Assembly: GCF_965363235.1 (NCBI RefSeq)
Contig: NC_134849.1
Span: forward strand, 51,468,122-51,532,121
Direction: 5' to 3'
Length of the DNA stretch: 64,000 nt
From: Mytilus galloprovincialis
Lineage: Eukaryota; Mollusca; Bivalvia; Mytilida; Mytilidae
Positions 47,864-60,149 of the stretch are shown piece by piece (positions within the stretch are counted from its first letter, which is position 1; each line of letters opens with the position of its first letter). Made by a program: the position numbers and the translations under genes. Below the pieces are notes generated by a model. The model had not been told where the DNA came from. It saw nothing but the letters and a program-made list of their open reading frames with translations, and made no database searches.

Positions 47864-50800
47864 ACCAAGTATCATCAATATCGACATTGCTGTATGACAG
47901 AATCATGATCGAGATGTTATTCGTTTTAATTGTATGTGTTTACGTCATGAACTTATGTGTAGCGTCAACAGTCAATCTTTCTAAGAAGTCTTTGGCATCG
48001 ATACCAACGTCGATATCAAATGATTGTACTATTCTGTAAGTTGTCACTTGTACATTAATTTTTAATAATAATTCTTTTTTTCTCGTATAATGTTTGGTGG
48101 TGTAAGTTTCAAAACAACAGTAGATGGATGTCAAATCTGTATTGAAAAAAGATAAATGTTTTCGCTGTTCAAACGGTATAACAGAGCTACCAATCTTTAA
48201 ATTAATAAATATCTAAGACTCTTATTGTTATTTTATTCAAAATAAAAGCCGATAATTTCTTCAAGCAATTTAAAATCAAATTTGTTAAAATAAAAAAAAA
48301 GATCGTTCGTTCTCCTGGTTTAATATATAGTTTACAAAATTCATTGCCTTTGTGTCATAGCATTAAAGTGGGACAACTTGTCTCGAATTTTATAAACAAA
48401 TGCAGAACGAAATAGACCAGTGGAAATAAGATATATAATAGACATTTTCGAATACATTTTTAACTCTTCTCTGTTATTGAAATTAATACTTACTTACTAA
48501 ACATGCTCTACTTTTAGCGATCTATCGTTCAACCAATTAAAAATTATACCAAAGGATAGTCTCAGCGAACTAACAGGGCTTTTACAAATGTGAGTAACTT
48601 AAAACTCTTTGCAATTTAATTTTGTTTTACAACCAGCACAACTGTTAACTTAGCAAAGAATTGGAACAGTCCGTCAATTTGATAAATAAAATAGAGAATT
48701 TAAGAACATTTTGTTATTATTAAAACCTTTCTCTTAATTGCAGGCTTAAACATGTTCAATGTGAATGGAATGATAACCCATATATTTAGTGTAAATTATA
48801 AATAAAAACATTCCAATTTGTTTTGTTCAGTGGAATCATAAAATAAAATAAAAACACCTTTGCCTTTGTTATAATTATCTGACGTATTTATGTATTCATA
48901 ACTCGGTTGTATATAAGTAATTAGATAGGATTCCAGAAGTTTTGAAAGGGGGTAATCCCCTCAAAATAAATTCTTATTACTTAGCAGCTTTAAATGCAAA
49001 TTAATTGTTATGGATGACAGTCATTTTTAACATTTTTAAATTCGAGCCTCACTGATGAGTCGTCGTTAGACGAAACAAGCGTCTGGAGCAAAAATAAAAT
49101 TTCAAACCTGGAATCTATGATAAGTTTTTTGTACGTGGTGTTCTATTAATGGTATCAAGAGCCGCTACTAGTTAATTGCTAGATTTTAAGATTAAATCCT
49201 TCAAAATAGAATGTCATAATAATTATGCATACAAGGATGAGTTTAGCTGACCAAAACAATTTTGAGAAGAATAAGACTGATACATGTAGTGTCCAACCGA
49301 CTACAAAATAATTGTGTGAACGATGCTTATAAAAATATTTTTTACTGAAAAAAGTCAATACTTTTATATGACAGTTGTTATCGATTCGGTAAATGTGTTT
49401 TAGCTTTTTATTTTGCCATTTGATTATCGAATTTCCGTTCGGATTTTTTGTTTGTTACTTTTTCCAGAGATTTAAGCCACAATCCAATTGATGATATAGA
49501 CGAAGGGTTTTTACAGTCAAATCAACAGCTTAATACAATGTAAGTATTCACATGTTCAGTTAGACAAATACAAAACAATAATGAACTTGTATCATTTTTG
49601 GTACTGTTAAACATTTTGCCAAGGAAAATTTGTACATTATTCGAAGCACTGATTCAAATACGATTTAAACTTGTAATCATATTTCTTTAGAAAATTAAAC
49701 ATATTTTCAATGTAGTTTTTGCCTCCAGATTTGGTAATATTTGTAACAACGTGTTTGACATGCTTGTGTTCTATAGAATGGTGTTTATTATTTTTTGGCG
49801 AAACAACGTGGTGAATATATAAAATATGTTATGAACAATCAGATATCTTTAAATTTCAATGTTTGGAATAAGTATATAGTATTTTTTTTAATGTCATTCC
49901 AGAGGTATCTCTAAGTGTTTCAAAATAAATTAGGATAGGTGAAAATATATCAATTATTTAGTTTTTTGTATCCAGCAAATGTGACAGTTGTTTTGAATGT
50001 TCGTGTTTCAAGTCTGAGTTGCATAAATGGATCACCAGAGTAACCGCCACGGTAATAACAACAAGTTTCATCTGTCGAGATGGAACAAGCTTACAGGATA
50101 TAGAACATACTTTGTGTTCAGGTAAGTTTTAGAGAAATAGAATATTTTAATTAAATAAAAATACTTCAAATACAAAGGACAAAACCAGGTTACAGACAGA
50201 AAAAACCCACTTTCAAAGTGTTGCATCGTTGAGTAATGACAAAATTATGATTTCCTTGCTGCTGCTCAAAGGAAAGCTATTAAACAAAGAGTTCCAGATG
50301 GTGAAGTTGAAATAATCCCTTCGTAAATTTTACGGACGCCATCGCGAGTTAGTTCACCGTTATGGATTCCCGTTTCAAAAATGATATCGGATATGTTACT
50401 TTTGTCGTAACTACAATCCCCTTCCTTTTTAATAAATGTAACCTACTGAATCAGACTATTTACTGGTTTTGTTATAACATGAGCAACACGACGGTGCCAC
50501 ATGTAGATCAAGATCTGCTTATTTACCGCAGCACCTGAGATCGCCATTAGTTTTTGGTGGGGTTCGTGTTGCTTAGTCTTTAGTTTTCCCTGTTTTGTCA
50601 TGTGTTATATTATTTGTCTGTTTGTCTTCTTCATTTTTTAGCCATAGTGTAATCAGTTTAAATGCGATCTATGAGTTTGACTCTCCCTTAAGTATCTTAG
50701 GCCTATCTTTTAGAAGAGTTTTACAGATTTTAGTAGTTTTTGCGTCATGCCGCATTCAAATACCTAAATAGGGGTGTTTTCACGTCGCTAAACCAAATAT

Positions 50801-53800
50801 ATGGTATTTTACTACGTTATTACTCATGAACATGTATCTCAGTAATGAAAATGAACTTTTCAACACTAATCTCAAACGGTTGCATTTATATGAATATACC
50901 ATATGACTGATTACGATGACATATCGAGCTAGATATCAGATAAATGGAGAACCGTATCGAACATTCAACTCGTACTTATGCATCCCTATTAAACTTTGAT
51001 ACGAGATTGTTTCTGAGTGTTAATCTGACATTATATTTATAAGTGGTCGAAACTGTAATGATTGCAACGTAAGATTATGTGATAAAGAAAATTACCTTTA
51101 TCAGAAAAATTTCAAAACGGAAAGTCCCTAATCAAATGGAAAATTCAAAAGCTCAAATACATCAAACCAAAGGTAAACAACTGTCATATTCATGACTTGG
51201 TGAATAAGAGTGTTATTTGTTTTTTGTTAAAACACTTAGAATAACTTTCTTCTACAGATTTCGTTCTGTTATTTTTAATTTCATATTTTGTTTTATGTGA
51301 TTTACATCGTTTTTTTTCGATAATTAGAAAGAAATAAGGTTAGCAAATATGTCCCATTAATGTCTATTATTGTTTTTCAAGGTGTTAACTCCTCAAATCA
51401 GTACCCGCATGCATCAAACACAGGTAATCATTAATTTGTATGATATCTTTAAAATGGAGGTCAGATGTAGTCCGAAGACGTTTGTTATATATAGACCCAT
51501 TGGTGGCCTTCGTCTGTTGTCTGCTCTATGGTCGGGTTGTTGTCTCTATGACACATTCCCCATTTCCATTCTCAATTTTAATGCATAAATGAAGACTGAG
51601 GTACTTCATTAGGATTAAGAGATAATGTGTTAGAATCCTTTCGTTGAAATCCTTCCGTTCGGCTAATAAAATTGTTTGACGATAATGAACATATTAAGTC
51701 GCTTTATTGTGACAGTTCTGTGAGGACAACACAAAGATGAAACTATCATATATTCAAGGATTAAAATTTTGTAAGCCAGACGTGTGATTTGTCTAAGAAA
51801 TTCAGCAGAGACGCTCGAATCAAAATACTTTAAAAAAGCCATATAAAGATAGACCGTATCATCTAACAGGATTAGGCAATCATTGATTAAATATGATGCT
51901 CAAAAGAAAGTGAAACGTAGACTAGTTGTTTTACGTCTTACGAAGTCTATTCAAATTATTTTTGTTTATAATTTCAACCGTTTTAAACCATCATAGGCAA
52001 CAAAAGAAAATCTGTTTAAAGGGTATATTCCTACTCGCCTAAAAAATAATTTTGGTTTTAAAACTGAATTTAATAAATTTCCCCAGTCGTATTTTAAAGT
52101 TAAAACCTACTTTCAAATTGCATAAAAACAAGAAGGTTTGAATAACGACACAGAGAAATCTGACTATGTATGACCCGATGCATGTATATATACCATTATA
52201 CCTGCTGATAAAAATGTGAACGATTGCACATCTACAATTTCGATTTCTGGCTTCTGCGAAATATTTATAGCATTCAGTTTGCAAGATAACCCGGCTTAAG
52301 TCTTATCTGATGTTTATTTTTTTTAAATAATCTTGTTTCGTACATGTCGTACATGAGTTACATATTTATGATGGAAAATTAATCTAAAATATAATTTTTA
52401 TTTACAAATGTAAAACGGAAACAAAATTATGCAGCCAAACAAGCTGATTTGAACAAATCTCAACCAGTAAACACAGTACCTTCTTTTTTATCACATTTTA
52501 CAGGTATGATAATCATGGCTTTAGAAGTCGTAGTAGCAGTCAATGCCGCTGTTGTAACAATACTAATTCTTGTAAAATACCTGAAACAGCGACATGAACA
52601 CAGTGATGATGTCAATGGACTGGTATCAACGAGTAACACCGTGAGTGTGATAAAAAAAGCAATTAACATCAAAAGTAGACACAACTAACATAGTGATACG
52701 AAAGATGGATGAAGGTTTGAAACAAAATGTACTTTTTTATATTAATTTTCGTGTCTTCCATTTTGTCTTGTCCATCTTGTCCATTCGTTTTTTAAGGGGT
52801 TTGTTATTTGATTTTGCCATGTGCTTATGAACTTTCCAAGTTGATTTTCCTCTAAGTTCAGTATTTTTGTGATTTTACTTTTTTGTTAGTCAGCATTCTT
52901 GGTAATATTAAAAGGAAACACCAACAACTTTTGATTGGTAAACAAAGTCCCCAATAATAAATATTCGACCAAATGTTTAACATAATTTCTATTGTGTTGG
53001 TTAAACAATAAAAATGTAGAGGACTATTAATACTGAAAAAGGTGAATCTACATCATTATACATAATATGTAAATAACACTTTTGAATAATATTTTGAAAA
53101 AAAAACGATATGTAAATACAAAAAAAAAAGGAAAAAAAAAGTAAAGGGGAAAAATGCTTTATCTATTTCTTCAGATCAATGGAATAGGCATTGAAGGAGA
53201 TAGTGCAGGAAATCACATAGGGATAGAAATGTCAATATTAGGTAATGATAGTTATTTAGTGTACTTTATGGAAATCAATGAAAAAAGTTGTTTATAAAAC
53301 TGTCGGGAAGTACCCAATAAACTAAGACCATTGCATCAAGGCAACACCACGATGTATTTTGTACATAGCATTTAATCGAAACGTCTATTGTAAGGACAAT
53401 TATTAGTACTAGTACATTTTTTTATATTCGAAAAATATATCCCAGCTTATTAAATTTTTGCATTCAATTATGACGAGGAAAGCACTTATTTTTTGTACTA
53501 CATACCATGGCCAGCAACATACAAAGGCCCTCAAAATGACTTGGGTAAAACTATTCAAAGATTAAAACCAACTATATAATCTACAAAAAAAACAGATCAA
53601 TGAGAAACAAGAAACATTTATAAACTACACCAACAAAAGATAACCACTGAACAGGCTACAGACTTTGGGCAGATGTATAAATATCCAACAGGTTTCACCG
53701 TCTCAAAATGTACAGTTAGTTTACAGGTTAAGTTAAGACTCGCAACAAACGTGTTCCCTGAAAATTTATTCACAAATCAACAAGATGCTGTTAAAATGTT

Positions 53801-54095
53801 AAATGCTGGACATGCTATAACTTAAATTAGTGAGAGCTCATTGCACAAATGACAACCGTTTAAACCATTCAGTCTGTCGACAGAAAAAATAAGCCTTTGT
53901 TTTTTTTTATTTTTGATTTGCTTTTAATGCAATTTTGACTATTTCATAAATATTTTTTTTTTAATCTAAAAATTCTTTTCAGGGCAGAAAAACGAAGAAA
54001 TTGGTGAAATTGGAAATGGGACTGCGGATGACAAATGTGATGTGGATAAATACCAGACAAACATTACTGTCATCAGTGCACGTACATCAAATTAA
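47864..54095 (+). CDS. Small leucine-rich-repeat transmembrane protein, spliced
   Basis: Seven exons with consistent phases: 5' acceptor TTTTCAG then 47864-48035 (ATG at 47905), 48518-48589, 49468-49539, 49976-50121, 52504-52640, 53175-53241, 53983-54095. The coding total is 738 bases, 245 residues. Order: signal peptide (MIEMLFVLIVCVYVMNLCVA); an N-terminal cap-like stretch; two LRRs, each a 72-base phase-2 exon (LDLSFNQLKIIP; IDLSHNPIDDID); a Cys-rich C-terminal cap (CDSCFECSCF ... FICRDG ... LCSG); one TM helix (about 52506-52580); and a cytoplasmic tail ending ISARTSN. An AATAAA at 54183 follows. LRR ectodomains bind proteins or microbial ligands; the ligand here is unknown and no TIR domain is present. 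If the donor at 52640 is skipped, the tail ends VSVIKKAINIKSRHN at 52688. Confidence 0.82.
48744..48806 (+). other. Possible alternative terminal exon of the LRR gene
   Basis: After TTAATTGCAG an exon in the right phase continues the LRR frame for 15 codons (LKHVQCEWNDNPYI) to TAG, and an AATAAA (48801-48806) follows within 15 bases. It would yield a secreted single-LRR product. It may instead be a decayed LRR exon. Confidence 0.35.
50250..50700 (+). repeat. Decayed retroelement 3' end with RT-tail coding
   Basis: The first part translates in broken frames to LLNKEFQMVKLK then SLRKFYGRHRELVHRYG, a C-terminal signature of a reverse-transcriptase family. It is followed by the dispersed end 'gtgccacatgtagatcaaga' ... 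'gagtttgactctccctta'. Lies in an intron of the LRR gene. Confidence 0.55.
51105..51205 (+). repeat. Partial copy of the 30353-family repeat
   Basis: 'caaaacggaaagtccctaat', then 'catcaaaccaaaggtaaaca' and 'tcatgacttggtgaataa'. Confidence 0.55.
51430..51595 (-). repeat. Dispersed repeat 'gagaatggaaacgtggaat', inverted copy
   Basis: On the minus strand reads 'attgagaatggaaatgggga', 'atgtgtcatagagacaacaa', 'cccgaccatagagcagaca'. Same family as 11040 and 46185. Confidence 0.75.
51765..51850 (+). repeat. Fragment of the 'CGTTTCGTC' repeat
   Basis: 'gtaagccagacgtgtgattt' then 'gacgctcgaatcaaaatact' and 'aagccatataaag'; diverged. A similar fragment, inverted, is at 49040-49110. Confidence 0.5.
52641..52688 (+). 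other. Intron-retention tail of the LRR protein
   Basis: Reading through the GTGAGT donor at 52641 keeps the frame open for 15 more codons (VSVIKKAINIKSRHN) to TAA. It gives a basic tail in place of the longer tail encoded by the next two exons. Confidence 0.45.
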
Positions 54096-55516
54096 AATTG
54101 TAAACAAAAGAGTCTTTATACTTTTATACAGAGATAATTTTTTAATATTGTTGCTTTTGAGTATCAGGTTATCATTTTTATGAATAAAAATGTATTAAAA
54201 AAAAAACTATTACTTATATGAAAACAGCACTTTTAAAATTTTTATTCTTCCAAAGTTCTTTTCTGAATTGATAGTCACAAAGAGCGTTAAAAGCCAAAAA
54301 TATGAAAACCATGAGTAAATAAAAAAATAAAACGTTAAAGGGCTATGAAGCCTATATGGAAATAATTGCTCAATTTTCATTCAAACTTTTTTTTCATTTA
54401 ATTTATTCTGAATTATTAGTTTATTTTGATTTCAATCATACTGTTTATGTTGTCACTGTTTATGTATGAAGACAAAGTGAACCCACTTAAATCTATCATA
54501 TCATATCATAATTGTCTGGCGAAAAAGAGATATCACAATTGAATAAATATTTTCCCCTGATACCAGTATAGTCTTCTGCTCTATGATTTAACTGATTTAC
54601 TTGGCGATTGATGCATACAAAGAAGAAAATCCGTAATCTGTCTGCGCAACCAGACTCACTACATTTGATGTTAATGCATTTGAAATTAAAATTTGAGAAA
54701 TTATTTAAGTATTCAAGTTGTTAAACTAGTCAATCTAACGTTATCTTAAAGTCATTTCGTGGCCGAAAGAACTTTCCACGATATCAATGAGCAGTGCTGT
54801 ATTTTGCAAAAATAATTAAGTTAATATATATTGACTGATCGGCGTTTGTTTATTCTTTGAAGGTAACATTAGTTTTTTGATGAATTTTAATGGACAAAAT
54901 AGCATAAAACTTTTAAAAATATCTTTACGATACATCTTAAGTTAGGTGTTGAAATATGAGTATTTATACATTTTGCTTTTTAACTGGATTTGATCTTTGA
55001 TAAAAAGAACTTATGTAAACATTACCTCTAAAAACACACGTGACATGTTTGAAACTATTTCCGACGTTGATTTATTTATTCTAATATCTTTTGAATGAAT
55101 GTAACTTACTGATTAAATGTAATGTTATATTCATGAATCATGAGAGTGCCGAAGTAATGGCGTCCAATATTTTCACATATCTATTGCATATGTTAAATTG
55201 ACTTAATAAAGACAACTACATATATGGTTACATCAGATATAGTTTGAAAACCGCATAGGATTGGTTTCGTTAATAAAAGTTTTCAATCAAAATATGCCAC
55301 ATTTAATGAAAAAAATCCTTTGAATGTTTAATACAAGGAACAAAATACATTCAAGTTCATCTTTATTCGCTAGATACCTCTTTTCACAAAATGTAAAAAG
55401 ATAAAAACACCGCCTTATTTCTTTTATTTAATTCATCTGTTAATTTCAATCTATTAACTTACTGATGTTTTTTTCTGTTTCATTTTCCTGATGCCTTATT
55501 GACATTTATATCAACT

Positions 55517-55675
55517 CTTGACACAATAACTTCTCATACATACAAATGCGATTATATTAACTCTAGTGGTAGCAAATGTATATGACTAGCTGTACACCTG
55601 AAGTAATTGACGTTTGGCTGTGCACAAAGCGTAGTTTGTCAGAATTTGATCAACAGATTATGAGGAAAATGTTGC
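55517..55675. other. 159-bp block identical between duplicate copies (copy 1)
   Basis: From 'cttgacacaataac' to 'gaggaaaatgttgc' every base matches 57747-57905, while sequence on both sides differs every 10-15 bases. No frame is open through it. A hairpin-like 'gctgtgcacaaagc' lies inside. May be a conserved regulatory element, an RNA, or a gene-conversion tract. Confidence 0.7.
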
Positions 55676-56120
55676 CTGTTTTTGTGGTAATTGACAACAA
55701 TTGATATTCAGTTCAAGAGTAACTTGAGCGTTTTACATGTGTATTTCCCTCACTTAGAAATACATCATATATAAAAATCTTTTATTTTTTTCATTTCTTT
55801 ATAACAAATCAATTTCATCATTTGATGTATGTTTCCTGATACTAACTTACATTGGTAAATCGTATACTATACTAGAAACTGTAACAACATACAATGTGCG
55901 TTCAATGGTTTCCAATTTATAGATGAAAATTTAGAAATATTTCTATTTTTTCACATTTTTAGCAACTCATTAATGCATTTTAAAATGATGATATATTTTT
56001 CTAGTTTTAAAATTATTTTTCTAGTATAGTGCATTTTGTTAAAGTTGTTACTGCTTTTTTTATTTATTCCTAATTCAAGCTTTAAGAATAATTAAAAAAA
56101 AAGTTTTCCTTTTAATCGTT

Positions 56121-56199
56121 GGACATCGCCTGCAATGCAGTAGAGCAGTAGATAATTTGAAAGATTAAGGCTATATGCGAGCGTTCGAACCGCATGTCT
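56121..56199 (+). ncRNA. tRNA-like sequence (pseudo-tRNA or SINE head), copy 1
   Basis: About 79 bases with an A-box-like 'gcagtagagcagtaga', a possible four-base-pair anticodon stem (taat/atta) around a seven-base loop TTGAAAG (anticodon GAA, Phe), and a B box GCGTTCGAACC. The acceptor stem pairs only partly (gacat/atgtc). More likely a tRNA-derived repeat than a functional gene. Confidence 0.35.
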
Positions 56200-56938
56200 G
56201 GATTAACTTCAGTCAATTTTGAAGACAAGCTAGACTTGTAGATGTTAATGCTAACGCCTTGTATTTTACAATGTTATTTGATATTTCATGTTTACTTTCA
56301 TATTTGTGATGATAATCGTGTAGTACATTGTTTGACATACAACTAAAAACATAGATTTGCACGACAATAGTTGAGTCTCAAATTATCTTATAGTTTAAGG
56401 CTCAATTTCTGTTACAACAAATGGAAGTTTTTAACGACCTTGACTGGCTATACAGCCCTTGCACGGTCGGCAATTTCTGTTATGCAAATCTTTGCTTTAC
56501 GCTTGATGTATGATGATATGATGTTATTGAAATAATTCATACGTTTATTTTTCATTTGCATATGCTTTTAAAATAGTTTGGCATACATTTATTCATTTAA
56601 GTTCCAATATCTTAATAATCTAACACGCTAGACGCGCCGTGGACTATATGATGTTATTGAAATAATTTACGTTTTATTTTCGTTTTATTTTGTTCTTCTT
56701 TTAGATTGGCATACATTTGTTCATTTGAGTTCAATTTTCTTGTTTAAACGTTTATGTAAGTACCTGGTGGAATATTTTCATGTTTTAGATAAAGTACATA
56801 ATTGAAATGATGATATATTTTTTAGTTTTAAAATTATTTTTCTAGTATAGTGCATTTTGTTAAAGTTGTTACTGCTTTTTTTAAAATTTATTCTAAATTC
56901 AAGCTTTAAGAATAATTAAAGTTTTCGTTTAAATCATT

Positions 56939-57000
56939 GGACATCACTCGCAATGCAGTAGAGCAGTTGATAATTTGAAAGATTAAGGCTACAAGCAAGC
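56939..57000 (+). ncRNA. tRNA-like sequence, truncated copy 2
   Basis: Same as 56121 up to 'gattaaggctacaagc', then the T arm is missing. Part of the extra partial copy between the duplicates. Confidence 0.3.
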
Positions 57001-57746
57001 TTTTAACAAAAACAATTCAGTTCATAAAAATTGACTAATCTACGTTTATACATCATTTAAAGGTAACATTAGTGTTTTGATGAATTTTAATGGACAAAAA
57101 TAGCATAAACTTTTATAAATATCTTTACGATACATATTAAATTAAGTGTTGAAATATGATTATTAATACATTTTGTTTTTTAAGTGGATCTGATCTTTAA
57201 TAATAAGAACTTATGTAAACATTACCTCTAAAAACACACGTGACATGTTTAAAACTATCTTTCGACGTTGATTTCAGAACGTGATAGGATATTTATTTCA
57301 ATATCTTTTAAATGAACGTAACTGACTGATAAAATATGATATTATTTTAATGAATCACGAGAGTGATGAAGTATAGTTAGGCAACTTTAGTGACGTCCAA
57401 TATTTTCACATATCTATTGCATATGATAAATTGACTTAATAAAGACAACTACATGTATGGTTACATCAGATCTAGTTTGAAAAAAGCATAGGAATAGTTT
57501 AAGAAAGGGTTTCAGTTGTAATATGCTACATTTAATGAAAAAAAACCTTGGAATGTTTATTACAAGGAACAAAATATATTCCAGTTCATCTCTTTAGTCG
57601 CTAGATACCTCTTTTCACAAAATATAAAAAGATAAAAACACCGCCTTATTTCTTATATTTAATTCATCTGTTAGTTTTAATCTATAAATTTACTGATGTT
57701 TTTTTTATTTCATTTTCCTGCTGCCTTATTGACATTTATATCAACC

Positions 57747-57905
57747 CTTGACACAATAACTTCTCATACATACAAATGCGATTATATTAACTCTAGTGGT
57801 AGCAAATGTATATGACTAGCTGTACACCTGAAGTAATTGACGTTTGGCTGTGCACAAAGCGTAGTTTGTCAGAATTTGATCAACAGATTATGAGGAAAAT
57901 GTTGC
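57747..57905. other. 159-bp block identical between duplicate copies (copy 2)
   Basis: Exact counterpart of 55517-55675. Confidence 0.7.
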
Positions 57906-58287
57906 ATGTTTTGTGGTAATTGACAATAATTGATATTCAATTGAAGGGTTACTTGAGTGTTTTACATGTGTATTTCCCTCACTTAGAAATACATAATATA
58001 TATATACATCTTTTTTTTTCATTTCTTTATAAAAAATCAATTTAATCATTTTATGTATGTTTTCTGATACCATCTTGGATTGGTAAATCGTATACTACAC
58101 TAGAAACTGTAACAAAATACAATATGCGTTCAATGGTTTCCAATTAAAAGATGAAAATTTAGAAATATTTCTATTTTTTCACATTTTTAGCAACTCATTA
58201 ATGCATTTTAAAATGATGATATATTTTTCTAGCTTTAAAATTATTTTTCTAGTATAGTGCATTTTGTTAAAGTTGTTACTGCTTTTT

Positions 58288-58410
58288 AGCTCACCTGGCC
58301 CGAAGGGCCAAGTGAGCTTTTCTCATCACTTGGCGTCCGTCGTCTGTCGTCTGTCGTCGTCGTCCGTCGTCGTCCTCGTTAACTTTTTACATTTTGAACT
58401 TCTTCTAGAG
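58288..58410 (+). repeat. Mollusc 'AGCTCACCTGGCCC' hairpin repeat, truncated insertion
   Basis: Starts with the hairpin AGCTCACCTGGCCC-gaa-GGGCCAAGTGAGCT, then 'catcacttggcgtccgtcgt' and a CGTCGT-rich stretch. It interrupts duplicate copy 2 exactly where copy 1 has 'ttatttattcctaa'. I recognise it as the head of a widespread bivalve repeat. Confidence 0.7.
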
Positions 58411-58458
58411 AATCAAGCTTTAAGAATAATTAAAAAAAAAGTTTTGCTTTTAATCGTT

Positions 58459-58537
58459 GGACATCACTTGCAATGCAGTTGAGCAGTAGATAATTTGAAA
58501 GATTAAGACTACATGCGAGCGTTCGAACCGCATGTCT
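58459..58537 (+). ncRNA. tRNA-like sequence, copy 3
   Basis: Same layout as 56121, with TTGAAAG loop and GCGTTCGAACC B box; about four differences from copy 1. Confidence 0.35.
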
Positions 58538-59090
58538 GGATTAACTTCAGTCAATTTTAAAGACTGGCTAGACTTGTAGATGTTAATGCTAACGCCTTGT
58601 ATTTTACAATGTTATTTGATATTTTAAGTTCACATTCAAATTTATGGTGATAATTGTGTAGTATCTTGTTTTACACATAACATGTATAACGAAAACATAG
58701 ATTTGCATGACAATAAATGAGCTTTGAATTATATTATAGTTCAAGGCTCAATTTCTGTTATGCAAATCTTTGTTTTACGCAATATATATATATATATATG
58801 TGAAAAGATGTTATTGAAATCATTCAAAAGTTTATTTTTCATATGCATTTGCTTTTAAAATAGATTAGCATACATTTTTTCATTCAAGTCCGAATATCTT
58901 AATAATCTTATACGCTAGACGCGCCTTGGCCTATATGATGTTATTGAAATAATTTACGTTTTATTTTTGAATTTGTTCTACTTTTAGATTGGCATACATC
59001 TATTCATTTTAGTTCAAATTTCTTGTTTAGACGTTTATGTAAGTACCTGGTAGAATATTTTTATGTTTTAGATGAAGTACATAATTGAAA

Positions 59091-59735
59091 ATTATATGGT
59101 ATTTGTTAATCATTTTCAATTATTGTAGAAGTCAGGTAGCTCTCTCCGACTCCCTATCATTTGAATTATCTACTAATCATAGCTAATTTCACTTTAAAAT
59201 GACCTGTAAGTGATTTCAACACGTTATTGTACAGATGTTTATAAAAATGAACATATTGACAAAATAAGAAAAAATAAGAAAAAAGTCAAGGATGTTTGCG
59301 ACTACGATCAGTATACAAAATACAAATACAAATAACGTTATATTGCTGTGTCTTCCAACTGCTCAGCATTGTTTCTTAATTTTTGAGTAATTTTTTTCAG
59401 CAATCAAATAACTGAAACAAAAATACCGACTTTTAAAATTTTTAAAATTAATATTGGGAAGATCACAAAAAACAATAATAACAAACATCAACCATCAACA
59501 GAACAAATGGAAAACAACTGCCTTATCCTGAGATGGTGCAGACAATTTCCGAAAAATAAATAATGTTTGTTTAAACTTGAATGTCAAGCTAGCTAAAATC
59601 GGGCTTCACAGTTAAAGTGAAATTACATACTCTAGGGATGTATCACATATGATGTGGATACGTTAAAAGATCAGTTAGAGTAAATACAATCTTTAAGTCT
59701 GTTTCCTCGTGCAAAAGTATTTCAACAGTAATGTT
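59091..59735. other. Noncoding intergenic DNA
   Basis: AT-rich; nothing recognised except A-rich stretches. Confidence 0.4.
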
Positions 59736-59739
59736 TTAC

Positions 59740-60060
59740 ATCACTGGGTCGATACCTCTGATGGTGGACTATCAGTCCCCGAGGGTATCATCAGCTCAGT
59801 AGTCAGTACTTTGGTACTGATATGATTTAACAAACTTTGCTAAAATTGTCCGTTTATAAATTTTGAAATTATTAAGAAACTAAGGTTTCAACTCCCTCAG
59901 GCAAAAATGGCTGTAGATGAATTTGGCTTTTTATTTTAGATATATTTGACATATAGCTCTTCAACGGTTTCGGTACTTATACATCTTCGAATTTCAAAGG
60001 TTTGGCTTTGAGCGTTTCTGATGAAGGTAAATCCAGAAAAAGCGATTCGGACGCAAGAAA
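59740..60060 (+). repeat. Repeat copy of the 'scissor' family
   Basis: Same order of blocks as 9455-9665: 'ggtggactatcagtcc', 'catcagctcagtagtcagta' and 'ttgtccgtttataaatttt'. It continues to 'ggtttggctttgagcgtttc', 'tgatgaag'. Confidence 0.75.
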
Positions 60061-60149
60061 TTTTTGAACGTGTCATTTTCAATTTTTTGACTTTCTACCA
60101 TATACACAAGTATTCTCCATTTTAAAGTAAAAGACACAATTATAGATCT

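Larger units (their letters stand above)
54829..59090. repeat. Approximately 2-kb tandem duplication
   Basis: 54829-56808 and 57030-59090 align throughout (for example 'ggtaacattagt' near 54861 and 57061; 'aaaacaccgcctta' near 55405 and 57634; 'gtttatgtaagtacctggt' near 56750 and 59033), at about 90 percent identity by eye. Between them 56809-57029 carries an extra partial copy of the internal segment that starts near 55996. No open frame is shared. Copy 2 contains a 120-base insertion at 58288. Confidence 0.85.

Noticed and set aside
54001..54183. 60-codon open frame overlapping the last LRR exon
   Set aside because: Wrong frame; the exon's own frame ends at 54095 with matching splice phase.
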